Positions 42,954 through 54,775 of a DNA stretch of 64,000 bases are shown in pieces. The notes below the pieces were generated by a model. It did no database searches and was not told the DNA's origin. It worked only from the letters and a program-made list of their open reading frames with translations. A program made the translations under genes and the position numbers. Within the stretch, counting starts at the first letter, position 1; each line of letters begins with the position of its first letter. This DNA is from Morella rubra (lineage: Eukaryota; Streptophyta; Magnoliopsida; Fagales; Myricaceae): the NCBI GenBank assembly GCA_003952965.2, contig CM025850.1:38589584-38653583 (forward strand), in the 5' to 3' direction.

Positions 42954-44788
42954 TGTAACACCCGACCCAAAAATTTAAACAGACAGGTTCCGTTTGATAA
43001 ATGGGACTTTCCACCTTGCTTACAAGCAATATTCCCAACTAAGAAAAACACAAAAGAAACTTCTATTCCATCTCTTAAATATAATAATTAAACTCAAAAT
43101 CCAACCAAAACATAAGAAGAACTATAATACCCAAGAGTTTAATCAGAGCACTACTCCAAAATTCTCAAATCCCAATTAACAATGGATCCAATTAAATAGT
43201 TTTTCCAAATGAAATAAAACTTTCTAAAGTCTCCAAATTAAACGCAATTATTACTAAAGTCTCCAGAGGACTCTTTATTCGATAACTCTGTAACTTGCAA
43301 TCTTCTCAAAACTACCACTTGAGATCTCCTACTACTCGCTGCCACCGATCGCTAAATCTGAAAAATAGGAAGTAAGTGGTGAGCTACAACTAGCTCAGTA
43401 AGTAGTAATCAATGAGGTAGAGGAAATAACAGTTTTATAAACATAATCAATATTAAGAAAAATGTAGTGAGCAATACCAAATTTAAAGCGTAATTTATAA
43501 CCAAAAATCCCAAGTCAAGCAACATAGTGAAATTATTAATGGTTATTCAATGGTCACACAGACCCCAATGTCACACAGACCTCAACAATTACAAACACGA
43601 GGATAGTTTGATAGTATGCTCACAACACAAATCTCACAATGATAGGCCTACCATTTCAAATGAGTTTATAAAATCTCAGTTTTTACCAAAATTTGTTCAA
43701 TTCCCCTAAAACATCAAAAATCGTTTAAAATACAGTGCACGTTTAAAATCCAACATTTTCAAAATCCAAGAATTCACAATAACTCATCCAAACCAGTTTC
43801 GATTTGTAAAAGAAATATTTAAAATTTGTGCACGTATTTTCCACAAAATAAGAATTTCATAAAAAGTCTCATTGAAAGACTACTTACCTCAAACGCTTAA
43901 CCCGAAGCCTAAAGTTCTTCAAAAGATTGCTGAATAATCAATCAGAACCTAAATAAATTTAAATATCATTATCAATACTAACATGGAGTTCGAATCATTC
44001 TATACAACTCTAAAATAATTAAACTACTACGTTAGCTAAAGCATCTCCTCAGGAACGCTCTTAGCACTAGAAACCATCACGAAATCCATTTTGAAAAATC
44101 TGGACAGCCCTTAAAATGCCATCTTTGCACCTTAATCCACACATATCTCCATTATAAACTAAATGGTAAAATTCCAGCAACACTCATCTCTATCAAACAC
44201 GAAATATCCCCAAAAATCCCATCTATTATCACCCTACAACAACCTAAAACAAATCTAAAAATCTAGAAATCTCAAATCCAAACTTCACCATAGATAGAGA
44301 CTTGAAGAATATAAAATACTCACCAAATGCGTCGACGAGATTGAAAGAGAACCGCTTAATATCAAGGGATTGGCCTCTCAATGTTATCTACAAAACAAAA
44401 GAACCCAAATCAAACTAAAAGAGTTCGAGCTTACCCAAAGTTTAGATCATTCCTACCTCCAAAAATCACCCAACCCCTGCGAATCACGTCTTCAAAGGTG
44501 AGAGAAAGGGAGTTTTGTGAGAGAGAGAGAGAGAGCTTCTAATGAGAGAAAACTCTAACGGGAAATTTTCGAAAATCCTAAGATCCATAGTTAAAAATCT
44601 CTAAATAGATTTGAAAAGGGCGAAAATTCGTTTAAAATTTGAAAAGAATCAAATTTTGAAGAAGAGGGGAGTTCGACGAACAAAAAGCTGCTGAAAAAAA
44701 TAGGTTTCCTGCGTGAAGGAGAAGAAGACGTACGCCACTTACTCAAAACGCACAGTTTTGCCTCTTTTTTTTTTTTTGAAATATTACA
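42954..44788 (-). mobile_element. Solo LTR, chromovirus-like (gypsy), minus orientation
   Basis: 1835 bp starting TGTAACACCCGACCC and ending AATATTACA, flanked by AGTAT on both sides (42949-42953 and 44789-44793). On the minus strand it ends ...GGGTCGGGTGTTACA, the usual 3' end of LTRs of Tekay-like and related gypsy elements. There is one LTR and no interior, the product of recombination between the two LTRs. It carries a TTACTGAGCTAG stem-loop motif at about 43381-43400 (minus strand). The perfect 5-bp duplication argues against great age. Confidence 0.85.
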
Positions 44789-44793
44789 AGTAT

Positions 44794-45230
44794 AATATTA
44801 AATTTTGTAATTCTATAATTGAGATCCTCGGAGGGTGGAATTATTTTGGCTTTGCTTACTTCCTCTGGATTTAATGTTGAGGGTTTGAGATAGATGTCCC
44901 ATTTGTTGGCTCTTGCATATTTGCTGGACATTCCTAATGTGCTGGCTTGAACCTCACCATTTGTAGGACAACTGTACTGGCCACTCTGGGCTTCTTTTGG
45001 TTGATCATTTTTTGTGGGTTGCAGGACTTAGCCCTAGCTAGCAGCGTGAATGTTCTTTTTTCTTAAGACTGTTGGATATGTGGAAAGCTGCAAGTAATCT
45101 TTGTTAGATCTGCTTCAGTGTTTGATTTGTTCACATGTGTGTGGTATCTAGACCTAACATATGCTAGTGGCACTAAATTATTGCAATTAGGACAATATAT
45201 CACTAGGCTTGATCCAATTATATTTCCTTC
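44794..45230. other. Intergenic region, nothing recognised
   Basis: Continuation of the sequence split by the solo LTR. T-rich plus strand with no open frame or bounded repeat that I can support. Confidence 0.35.
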
Positions 45231-46053
45231 CACTACAAAAAAAAAAAGACCTTTTTCCTATACATGCTTCTTTAATCGGTAATACAAATTTATTTTAATA
45301 ATCATAATTCATTGGATGTAAAAACTTAAAGAACAAGGATAATAAAACAAAATATAATTCATCATTGATTAATAATATTTTACAACAAACACAAGAATCT
45401 CTACAAGTAATCTAAAAGTAACAAATTTCGAATATAAAATAACAATAAGAAAGGACCAACTAAAATATTCAAATACAACACAATAAGCAAGGACCAATTA
45501 AAACCTTCCTCCTTTGACACATCAATGTCCTCTTGAATTCCCAATCAGCCCTAAATGTACCAAAATGAGGAAGAGATTAGTTAACCTTGCTGGGAAGCAA
45601 TACAGAATATGAAAATGGGAAATGCTTAACAATAAATGACAGAGAATAGTCTATCAGAACAATAGGGCCAACAAATCAAACAAATTTCTTAAAGAGCCCA
45701 AATCAGATTCAATTAAATACCCAACAGCAGACGAAAGGTAATACCAAAAAATCAAACAAATTTCTTAAAGAGCATCAGTTTCAAAACCAAACTAAGATAA
45801 CAATAGTTTGAGAGTGCGCCAGATGCTTCCTCTCTCTTTTAGTGCATGATCTTCTTATGTTGGGACAAGGCAAGAACTAAAAATGCACATCACCGAACTA
45901 TAATTATCTATATTAGTTACAAAAGAATACTAGAAGATAAATGATCCAAACATAGCTTCGAAAACTATAAGCATTAAGCAAGCATTAGCTACTCAATATC
46001 AAATAGAAACATTAGTAACAAAAGAGGTTTCTTGCAAAAGGATGCTAGCCAAC

Positions 46054-46749
46054 CTGAATGCAGAAAGCAAGTCCCAATATATTGTTAGCTAGCCAATGCT
46101 TCTGTGAAGCATACCAGGCACAGAAAAAGGTTCCAGTGATTGCAGCAACAATCTGAGACCTTGTGAACTCAATGTCCAAAGCTGTGTAAGAAAGGTGCAA
46201 GGAAAAATATCATTCTGCATAATACAACCAAGATAATGTCAACTGGATCAAAGAAAACTCAGAGGAGCAGAAAACCAGGACAAGAAAATGCTTGAACACA
46301 ATGGCCGACATGTCTTAGAAAAAGAGATCTTTTCATTCTAAAAACATTTTCAATCTCCAATAAAATTTTCGATCAAATATTGGCCTCAATCTGTAAAAAA
46401 CAAGTCCTTGGAAAAACCAAAACAACGTCAATACAACAGTAACCAAGTCCTTGGATAGAAACTTGAAAAGCAAAAATAGTGATAACAGCATTGCACTTCC
46501 AACAAGTGGGAAACGCGTGGCAAGCTCATTGGATATTGTCTCCTGCATAAACATATATTACACATTTTAGGAAACGTTGGTCTAACAAAACCGAAACAAT
46601 AGATCACGAAGTTAAACACTAGCACTAGCTCACTTACAGAAGGTGGTGTTGGCTTGACAAATCTATAGCAACCCACATAAACTGTAAAGCACGCAGTCAA
46701 AATAACATTTAAGTTTGGATTCACCTTCCAGGACAATTTCACTGCCAAA
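46054..46749 (-). pseudogene. SPP: Signal peptide peptidase gene fragment
   Basis: Three exons with introns in place. Exon at 46749-46638: LSWKVNPNLNVILTACFTVY, then VGCYRFVKPTPPS, ending before GTAAGTG. Exon from 46542: ETISNELATRFPLVGSAMLL, then SLFLLFKFLSKDLVTVVLT, where similarity stops. Exon from about 46185 to 46054: EFTRSQIVAAITGTFFCAWY, then ASQKHWLANNILGLAFCIQ, before GTTGGC. These correspond to about residues 23-85 and 155-200 of plant SPP, an ER intramembrane aspartyl protease. The part between (residues about 85-155) is replaced or diverged, and the catalytic YD and GLGD regions and the PAL motif are absent. Retained introns show DNA-level copying, not retroposition. The position in a CACTA-type fragment suggests gene capture. 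Confidence 0.85.
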
Positions 46750-47011
46750 TCAACTCAATGGGCGACCCCTGCCCAGCCTTCACTCCTTGTTAAGGATGAG
46801 AGGAGTTGCCATTTTGACCAAAGACCACCGGCTTCCATATCCCACGGGCATTATATGCCATCACATAAACTCTTATAATAGGGCATAAAATTTGCACCAA
46901 CATCTCTGGGGCAACAGGCAACCACAAAGAACTCGCTATAGTTCACATTTAACTAATTGCTACAGCACGGTTAGCACCCATCAGACTTGACTCAACAAAC
47001 CATTTTGGCAA

Positions 47012-47161
47012 TCAAAGCCCTAAATCCCAGAACCAAATACCAAAGATCAAGAATAGGCATATCCGAACATACCAATGTCCAATTTCTTCTCTTCCTAAAT
47101 TTTCTCCAATACCAAACGGAGCAAAAAGCGGTGCTTTCAGATCCAGCTCAAAGCTAGCCAT
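47012..47161 (-). other. Possible first exon of an unidentified gene
   Basis: On the minus strand an ATG at 47161 opens MASFELDLKAPLFAPFGIGE and continues NLGREEIGHWYVRI. The N-terminus is coding-like in composition, and the sequence before it (to about 47660) resembles a leader. It is upstream of the SPP exons but is not part of the usual SPP N-terminus, so it may be a second captured piece. I do not recognise it. Confidence 0.35.
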
Positions 47162-49137
47162 AGTAACCAAACCACTTGCAAGTATATAAAGAACATAAAT
47201 ATATAGCACCGCGATAACAGAACAGAGATTAAAACGACCATCGACACACTTCAAACTAATCGATGGAACCGAAATGAAAAACTGAAATCAACAGCTAAAA
47301 CAAATGGGAAGATTTGAGAGGCCAAAAATTGAAAGAAAAAAGAAACAAAACTGAAAGTAAAAAGGAGCGGGTGAAAAACAAGAAGGAAAGTGGAGCTAAT
47401 TACCGAGAATGGATTGATCTCTTCCTCTTCAAGTGGATTCAGATCATGTGCCGATTCATGGTCACAATTCCTTTCAGATCCCTAAATTTTTGCAGATAAA
47501 AGCTCCGAAGGGTGGAGCTGGAGCTTGCCTTCAGAGACATTGTGCCTTCGCTTTTGGTGGTAGACGGTAGGTGTTGGGCTAGATGAGAGTAAATGAAAGA
47601 GATGGGGAAGAGTTTCTGACCTCAGGTAGCAGGCGGGGACTCTTTGGCGGTAAATTAATTTTTCTCCCACACTTTGGCACTAAAATGAATCTTAGCACTA
47701 AGCATATAAATCATTTACTTTATTAAAGATCTTGTACATTGGCGCTATTTCGTTATTAAGGGAACTTGACGAATTCTTATGCTTTCTAGCGTATATATAT
47801 ACTCGTCAGATATTTACATCACAATATAAAATTCATTTTGTTATTACACTTTAATTGTTGAAATCAATATTTGATTTACTCATATACCATAATATAATAT
47901 TATATATCATGCTATAATAATATCATGCATGAGTGTCATACTATTCTATGTGTTTATCATTATACTATTCTATAATGCTTTCTATATAACATTGTATGAT
48001 TTGTTATATGTGTTTATTTTATAATTGATATGTGCTAATTAATCTAAGTACTTTATATGTGATACCCCTAATCTTTTAAGCTCCTTTTATGACTCTTGCG
48101 GTAAGATTTTTTCTTTCAATATCCTTAGTAATTGTGTTCTTTTCCTTAGTATTTACCTTATTTTCTTAATTTTTTTTATTGTTTAATATTTATCATTCGA
48201 TTAATTGCTTATAGGATTTCTTTCCTCTATTTAATTTCTTTGGTTTCCAAATTCGTGACTTTAGTATTTTAATTTAAATTGCATATGTGCTTTCTTTCTT
48301 TAATTCTTAACTCCCTGCATTATTTGATCTACTTTCATGTGCTTAAATTTCTTATTTGACTTGAGTTTTGTTCTCTATAATTTTTAGATTTATTTGAATA
48401 ATTTTGTTCTCTATTTTATCGGTTTCTATGCGTTTAACAAAATTCTTCCATTCTCTTGTTAATATCTTAGTATTCCTATTGCTTGATTTAAACACGTGAT
48501 ATTTTTCCTAAGTATACTTCATTAGCTCATATTTAACATTTTCTAAGTATTAGATTTGATTTCTTGACACATGATTTATTTCGGTTCTAATTGCCCTAAT
48601 GGATTTCGGTATGTTTAATCTCTTTCCCTTTTCATTCTCTTGTTTACATCTAAATTTTTACCTAGTGTCAATCTTGATTATTCTATCACTAATCTCGGTT
48701 AATTACTTGACTAATTACCTATTTCTTTTCTCTAACATATGCATTGATTAACTTTACAACTTAGCTAATCATTTTGCTAACCTAAGTCTACTTTGATGTC
48801 ATGTGGGTCCCACTCTCTCTCTCCTCCCTAGGTCACACGGCACACACAAGGAAATCTTTGTTTTGTCTTGTTTTCTTTGTCCTTTTCCCTTGTCCCATGT
48901 TCTTGGCTTGTGATGCATGAATAGTAAGATTCAAAAATGGACCAACCGGCCATGCTTGCTTGCAATCACATTTGATTTGATTTTGAAGTGATTTTAGCTT
49001 GTGTAAGTATCCTTAATCATCACCTAGGGAAGGGGGAGTGTGCCATTTGGCTCCTCCAGCCCTTGTGCGCCCAAGCCACCCAATCAAGGGGCTTGCTTGT
49101 GGCAGCCACCCCTTGACCAAATGATGGCAAGGTTGGC

Positions 49138-49144
49138 TATAAAA
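49138..49144 (+). promoter_or_regulatory. TATA box of the long solo LTR
   Basis: TATAAAA inside GGCTATAAAAGCC, followed about 30 bp later by TTTCTCACACC, a plausible transcription start. It defines the probable U3/R boundary at about 49170. Confidence 0.6.
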
Positions 49145-51093
49145 GCCAACCCTTGCCATGCATTTCTCACACCAACAGCCGGCCACTTGAGTTTGAGAGA
49201 GAGGAGTGAGTGCTGAGAGCATTCGGCCAAGAGGGAGAGGAAGGAGAGAAAGAGGAGAAGAAGAAGAGAAGGAAGGTGGAAACTTCCATGCCAAGGAGAA
49301 CACCAAGAGCTAACCGAGATCACCAAAGTAAGGGTTTAGGTTCTTGTGTTTTGTTGAGGAGGGATGACATGTTCTCTTGTGTTGATTGATCATACATATT
49401 TGTGTGCATAGAGCTGTGATTCAATGATGAACATGTTAGGGTTATGTTGGTTTTAAGGTTGTGCAAAAAGAAAGGTTCATAGGTGCCATGAAGTATAACT
49501 AATCTAGACACCTTGCATGTTAAGGCTTAATGAATATTTCTTATAACATGTGTATAAGATTGCTTGCTGAGTTGGTTTGATTATTCAAAAGAGTTCTGGA
49601 CATGTTTTATGAGCTATGGCAGTGGTGATAAGCCTAAGCTTGAAGCCTTATAGGCCACGGGTTGGTCAAGAAAAATGGCTTATGGTGTTGCATGTTGCAC
49701 TACATGATTTTATGATTCAATGCCATGCATATGTGATATGAAATGTGGAGAAATAATGAGAATGATGATGGCCAAGAAGCTTTAAAGTATCCCTGATCAA
49801 AAGAAGGCCAAATGGGGCCAAAGAAAGGAGCCATGGGCTCAAGGAAGAGGTTATGAAGTTGAAAGCATGAAAAAGATGCATTATGCATGTTCCTTGATGA
49901 TATTGCAAATGATCTTTGTTTGCCTTTAAGTTTCTTGAAGAATCCATATGTTATGTGCTCTATGATTTCCTTTATGTTGATAGATTAAAATTATTTTTAG
50001 CCTAAAGTTTCGAAAAGCATAGATCAATCAAAGGCATGAACACCTATCTAGGGCATTTAGGCAAACATAGGTGCTGCCCAAATCGACCCTAAGCTACAGG
50101 TTTTATTTTTGCATGAAACTTTCCAGATAGCATCCTTATCTAATATTAGGATCCCTGTAAAAATTTCAGCCCAAAATGACGAAGGAAAAGGTCAAAAATG
50201 CCCCTGGAGGTCTCTGAGGGCAGATTCGACATTTTGCCTAATTCGTTAGGGAAAAAGGGTCCAAAATGAGAAAATGATTACATGGTTGGATAGAGCACGA
50301 AAATTGATGGGGGAGCCCAAATTTGAGTTCAAACCAAGTTGAAATAAGGGCTCAAATCACAAAGCCCGTTTAGAGCCTAAATGGATTTTAGGCCCAATAA
50401 CCCTAAAATAGCACCAAGCCAATAACACTTTGGGAATAGGCCCAGCAGGGTCTAAGGAGGCCCAATAGGCCTTCAATGGGGTTTAGTGTATAAGATCTTA
50501 CTAGTTATTATCATGGTTGTTTCAATTGTCAATGATTATTCTTTAAACGTGTTATGCTTCTTTCAAGTTCATTGCAAATTAGTGTGCATTGTTTGGGTGA
50601 AATATTACATGTGTACTTTAATGCTTGGACATGAGATTGCATTCATAAGAGGAAAACGAAAGTGAGGAACCCCCTAGCCTGCGAGGTGTTCCCCGAATGG
50701 TAGTGACGGTACTGGGCACTTAGGAGACGTGCAACCCCCACTGCAGGGAGTGGGTGGGCTCCTTTATGAACGCTAAGGCGTAATGTTAAGGGTCCTGGTG
50801 CTGGACGCACGGGACAGTCCCATAGAAGGGGAGGGGACGCACAACCTGACTCTGGGGTGAACAGAGCAGACATCGGGAACTCCTCAGGAACCCATGATGG
50901 TGTGATGCATTGCATATTTTAATTCATCCAAGTTCATACTTATTATGCTTGAAGTTAGTTTTACACCATGTTTAAGTGAATTATATGCACTGTATTTGTT
51001 TGATCATGTTTTCCCCCCCCACCTTACTGAGTCAATAGGACTCACCCTTTTATATGTTGTTTTTGCAATGTTTGGCGACGTGGGTATTGAAGA

Positions 51094-51411
51094 ATGAAGC
51101 TATTCGAGGACGAGTTAACCTACGATTTTTACCCTTATATCCTGGTACTCAAGATCCGAACGTGGGTTTCGGATTTCCTTGGAGTATCAGTGGAGCATGA
51201 GGCCCACTGGTTCTTTAGGGAGCCCTCACCCCCATCCCCTGTACCCCCACTATCCCCGTTACCCCGATTTGAGGACTTTGGTTTACCAGATGTACCGCCC
51301 AAGTGGCTAAGGTTCGATTACGTTCCCCCGGCCCCGCCAACGGGAAATAGTAGTACCACTCCGGGGTCCAAGATTATTGATCTTACATCGGACTCGGACG
51401 AGGAGGATTAG
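51094..51411 (+). CDS. Open frame inside the solo LTR, acidic SIM-like tail
   Basis: 105 codons starting MKLFEDELTYDFYPYI. The middle is proline-rich (PSPPSPVPPLSPLPRFEDFG; PPKWLRFDYVPPAPP), and the C-terminus is IIDLTSDSDEED. The last part has the form of a SUMO-interaction motif (hydrophobic core I/V-I-D-L followed by serine and acidic residues). It is read in the same direction as the LTR, downstream of its TATA box and just after the stem-loop motif. Whether LTRs of this group normally carry such a frame I cannot establish from this window. It may be a real small protein of the element or a chance frame; the composition favours the former. Confidence 0.45.
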   Translation: MKLFEDELTYDFYPYILVLKIRTWVSDFLGVSVEHEAHWFFREPSPPSPVPPLSPLPRFEDFGLPDVPPKWLRFDYVPPAPPTGNSSTTPGSKIIDLTSDSDEED

Positions 51412-52332
51412 TACCCCTCTTAGACTTGTTAGAGTGTTTTCGTTAGTCTCAGGGTATTTGTTTCCTTGTAATCAGTTTTCAATTTGTACGGTGAACTTTA
51501 GGAAGTTCCCGAATTTTTGTAATGTAGCCTTTTATGTAGTCCTGGGAGGACGGTTTGAACTTTCCTTGTATCAAGATGTCCTTGTTATTTCAGGTTTTCA
51601 ATCTCCTTCGTGTCTCTTTCCTCATCCTTTATTTCAAAGTTCTTATTCTACTTGAAAGCCTAATCTAACACTTTCAATCTATTCGGATTTTATTAACTCA
51701 TTGCCTTTTTCTAAAAACATAGAGTTTTTACCTTAAATCTTTTCCAATTTTCCACTACAATTCTATTTTTTTTAAAATACCTTCCACTAAGTTCATGGTA
51801 AATCGACTAAGACTTTCTAGTGACTTTCGTGCCATAATCCCTGACTGTGTGCATACCATTTATAGGTGAGCCTAGGGGGTAAGTATGAGCACGGGGCGTG
51901 ACATTATATGTATGCACCTGCCTAATGACTAAATCATAGCCTCTAAGACCATATATTAAGTTATGTACTTTAATTGCATAAACAAATCTCACAATATCTT
52001 TTTGTTTGAAATTAAATAATATGTCCTAGTTAATATATTAATATATTACTAATTAAAATATATATCTCATTATAAGTATGATAATAGATGTTTTCTAAAC
52101 TACTTAGATTTAATCAATAAATATGCAATTACCATAAAAACCATGGATTATAATTTAAAATATATCATATAACAAACACTCCCTCTAATTTCATATTTTA
52201 TTAAGTAGGTCCTTTAAAATAAAATTTTCAAATACATGACAAAATAAAATTATATATTAAAAGGAATATAATAATATATAAAATAATTATTTACATTAAT
52301 TAACTTATAATTAATAAATAAAAACTATTATT

Positions 52333-52620
52333 TGTCATTAGACCAATAGCAGCGTTTTTAAAAAAAACGCTGCTAAAAGTGTGAGCTACAACGGCGGTCA
52401 CCATGACTGCCGCTGTAGATACCTAATTTCTAGCAGCCTTTGTGCACAAACGTTGCTAGAAATTAGACCTATAGCGGCGGCCACAGTGACCGCCGCTGTA
52501 GCTCACAACTTTAGCAGCGTTTTTTTTTTTTTAAAAAACATTGCAAAAAATCAGACACCACAATAGGTAAAAATTTTAGTGGCGTTTTCAAAAATGGCCG
52601 CTAAAAGTTTGATTTCAATC
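52333..52620. mobile_element. CACTA subterminal region, TAGCAGCG family
   Basis: Dense, alternating motifs TAGCAGCGTTTTT, AACGCTGCTA, CGGCGGTCAC and GACCGCCGCTGTAG, as in the terminal parts of the CACTA element at 13390-15126. No TAGTG end is present; the region stops at about 52620 where sequence of a different CACTA element starts. It could be the far side of the element that begins at 45231, with the long solo LTR inserted between. Confidence 0.65.
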
Positions 52621-52879
52621 AGCGTTTTGCGACTGGGACACGTGATCTCTCACAGAAATCAGTTCTATCTACACAGCATTCAGCTCCTCCTTCAGACCCT
52701 CTCTTCATTAGAGCAAAATTAGTCTCCAGAGTGGTCAAGTGGGTATGTAGATCTTTGCACAACATATGCGTCAGCTCCACTATCGTCCGTATACTCTCCT
52801 TCAACTCTACTACCATATCGTTCACCCAAGCTGGTCGCTCAGCCTGTGTCTCGGCCTTGGTGATACTTTTCCAGAGCAA
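52619..52879 (-). pseudogene. Tail fragment of CACTA protein 1 (extra copy)
   Basis: Minus-strand frame with AERPAWVNDMVVELKESI and LTHMLCKDLHTHLTTLET, similar to ERPAWADAWMINLKGMVE and MHQLCIDLETRVSSMET at 55021-55269. A splice acceptor (TTTTTGTTAG on the complement) lies just upstream. It shows that a second copy of the same family, mostly lost, adjoins the larger one. Confidence 0.6.
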
Positions 52880-53939
52880 TCCATGGCCAACCTAACAAAA
52901 ATCATTCAAACATCAACAAAAACCGATCAATGACAATCAACATTTACGTACATTACGGATAGTCTAATCACAAACTGTCCATAACTTGGACAATTCGAGA
53001 ATTAACAAAACAAATATTAAATAAACTCCACGCAAAACTGTTCAGACGGATTAACAGCCATCCGCACTACAAAAAAATAAAAAGATGTCATTTCGTGAAG
53101 AAACGTCCGCATGCCATGTAGGCTGTCTGAATAGTTTGAATTTCCTAAACATCATTCGGACATCTATAGTAAACGTCCGGACTGCAACTATCAAAGAACA
53201 GGTCCTTCGACAATCACACACCCACGACCCTCTTCAATCCCAAAAACAGCCATTTTACATCACTATTTTCGCAACCAATTAACACCAAACATGTTTCTAA
53301 GCTACCCAAAGCATTAAACAATCAACAAATCAAGCAAAACAACACATTTTTACTCAAAACCCACAAACACTGTAAAACACCGTACCTCTTAAAGTTTCCA
53401 AATCCCAAATATGTGCTCCAATCCACCCATAGTTTGAGCAATTTATGCCTGACCCTCCTCTTCAAAGATTCAAATGACTATTCAAGAAGAAATCCGAGCT
53501 AAGACAAATTGAAGAGGATTTTGGGTGTTTTCAAGAGAGTTGCTGAATGAACACCAATTTCTGGGTTTCACCTTCTTAATTCCTCGAAAAAAACGTCCAG
53601 ACGGTAATAAGTTACTTCCGAACATGGTTGCTTGAAAATTTTGGAGAGAAAATTTACCGCCAACAATTTCGTAGCCTTCCAAACTGTTATCCACAATTTT
53701 GACGGTGTTCAGACTCTTTGCAAATTAAATACAATAAATTTTTCAAACCAGCCAATGACAACATTTTATATCCAACTCCACGACGTCGTATTAGAAAATG
53801 AACGTTCGCACAGGCCATCAAAATGTGCGGACACCACATTTAGAAAGCAAGACACCGTTTTTCGTGGAATAAACGACATTGTTTATTCTACAACAACAGT
53901 CCAAACGGTAAAAGGAGACGTATGAACGCTAACTATCTA

Positions 53940-54775
53940 AGATTCTAACTATTACAGTTAATATATATATATATATATAAATAATTTTGATACTACATTT
54001 ATCAAGTATTCATTTATTATAAATTAATTACTTATGTATTTCATCTTAAATTTTAACAAAATATTCTAAGTGTTATATAATATATATATATATATATATA
54101 ATTAAATAATTTTGATACTACATTTATTAATTATTCATTTCTTATCAATTAATTACTTATGTATTTCATCTTAAATTAACATAAGATTCTAAGGTTGTTT
54201 TGAGTGTTAAAATTTTGGGGAGGTTAAAATTTAGGGTATGAAATTGGTGAAAAAGTGAAGAAGAGATAATTTGAATGATTTTTTTTTATATTTATTATAG
54301 TGAAAAGTAATGATTTGATGGAGAAAGAGATTATATTGTAATTATTTTATTATGTTAAATTTTGGAAGGCTAAAATTTTAGTAAACAAATGCAGTCTAAG
54401 TGTTACAGTTAATATCTATATATATACTTAAATAATTTTGATACTATATTTATTAATTATTCGTTTCTTATAAATTAATGACTTATATATTTTATCTTAA
54501 ATTTTAACATAAGATTCTAAGTGTCAGAGTTAATATATATATTAAATAATTTTGATACTACATTTATTAATTATTCATTTCTTATAAATTAATTACTTAT
54601 ATATTTTATCTTAAATTTTAACATAAGATTTTAAGTGTTAGAGTTATATATATATACTTAAATAATTTTGATACTACATTTATTAATTATTCATTTTTTA
54701 TAAATTAATTACTTATATATTTCATCTTAAATTTTTATCATAAGATTCTAAGTGTTATAGTTAATAACATTCTAA
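53940..54775. repeat. AT-rich tandem repeat, about five units of 115-130 bp
   Basis: Units contain AATAATTTTGATACTACATT, ATTAATTATTCATTTCTTAT, TAAATTAATTACTTAT and AACATAAGATTCTAAGTGTT, separated by TA dinucleotide runs of varying length. The array is interrupted by a MITE at 54194-54395. It is inside the second large CACTA element. Confidence 0.85.
54194..54395. mobile_element. Small MITE inside the AT-rich array
   Basis: The left end GTTGTTTTGAGTGTTAAAAT mirrors the right end (complement ACTGCATTTGTTTACTAAAA). CTAAG flanks it on both sides (54189-54193 and 54396-54400). Other units of the array read straight through (GATTCTAAGTGTTA), giving the empty site within the same window. Confidence 0.75.

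Larger units (their letters stand above)
45231..47700 (-). mobile_element. CACTA-type fragment carrying host exons
   Basis: Begins CACTACAAAAAAAAAAAGACC after TTC. The next part (45265-45515) closely matches the interior of the CACTA element at 13390-15126 (GTAATACAAATTTATTTTAAT, later CAAGAATCTCTACAAG), so both belong to one family. Further in lie exons of a signal peptide peptidase gene on the minus strand and other gene-like sequence. No right end of CACTA type is found before 48058; subterminal repeats of the same family (TAGCAGCGTTTT) appear only at 52340-52615, beyond the solo LTR. The right boundary given here is therefore arbitrary. Confidence 0.55.
48058..51903 (+). mobile_element. 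Solo LTR of unusual length, chromovirus-like (gypsy)
   Basis: 3846 bp starting TGTGATACCCCTAATC and ending GGGGCGTGACA, with the 5-bp duplication TTATA on both sides (48053-48057 and 51904-51908). It contains a TATA box (49138-49144) about 1.1 kb in, purine-rich transcribed sequence after it, and a TTACTGAGTC stem-loop motif near 51024-51046. There is no second LTR, primer-binding site or interior. Long LTRs of 3-4 kb are known among Tekay-type chromoviruses, which fits. The element looks whole as a solo LTR and, from the perfect duplication, not very old. An open frame lies within it at 51094-51411. Confidence 0.8.

Noticed and set aside
49013-49326. Two minus-strand frames of 97 and 80 codons
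   Set aside because: Antisense to the transcribed part of the long solo LTR and explained by its purine-rich plus strand.
50643-50915. 90-codon minus-strand frame in a GC-rich stretch
   Set aside because: Inside the solo LTR and antisense to it; GC-rich sequence gives long chance frames.
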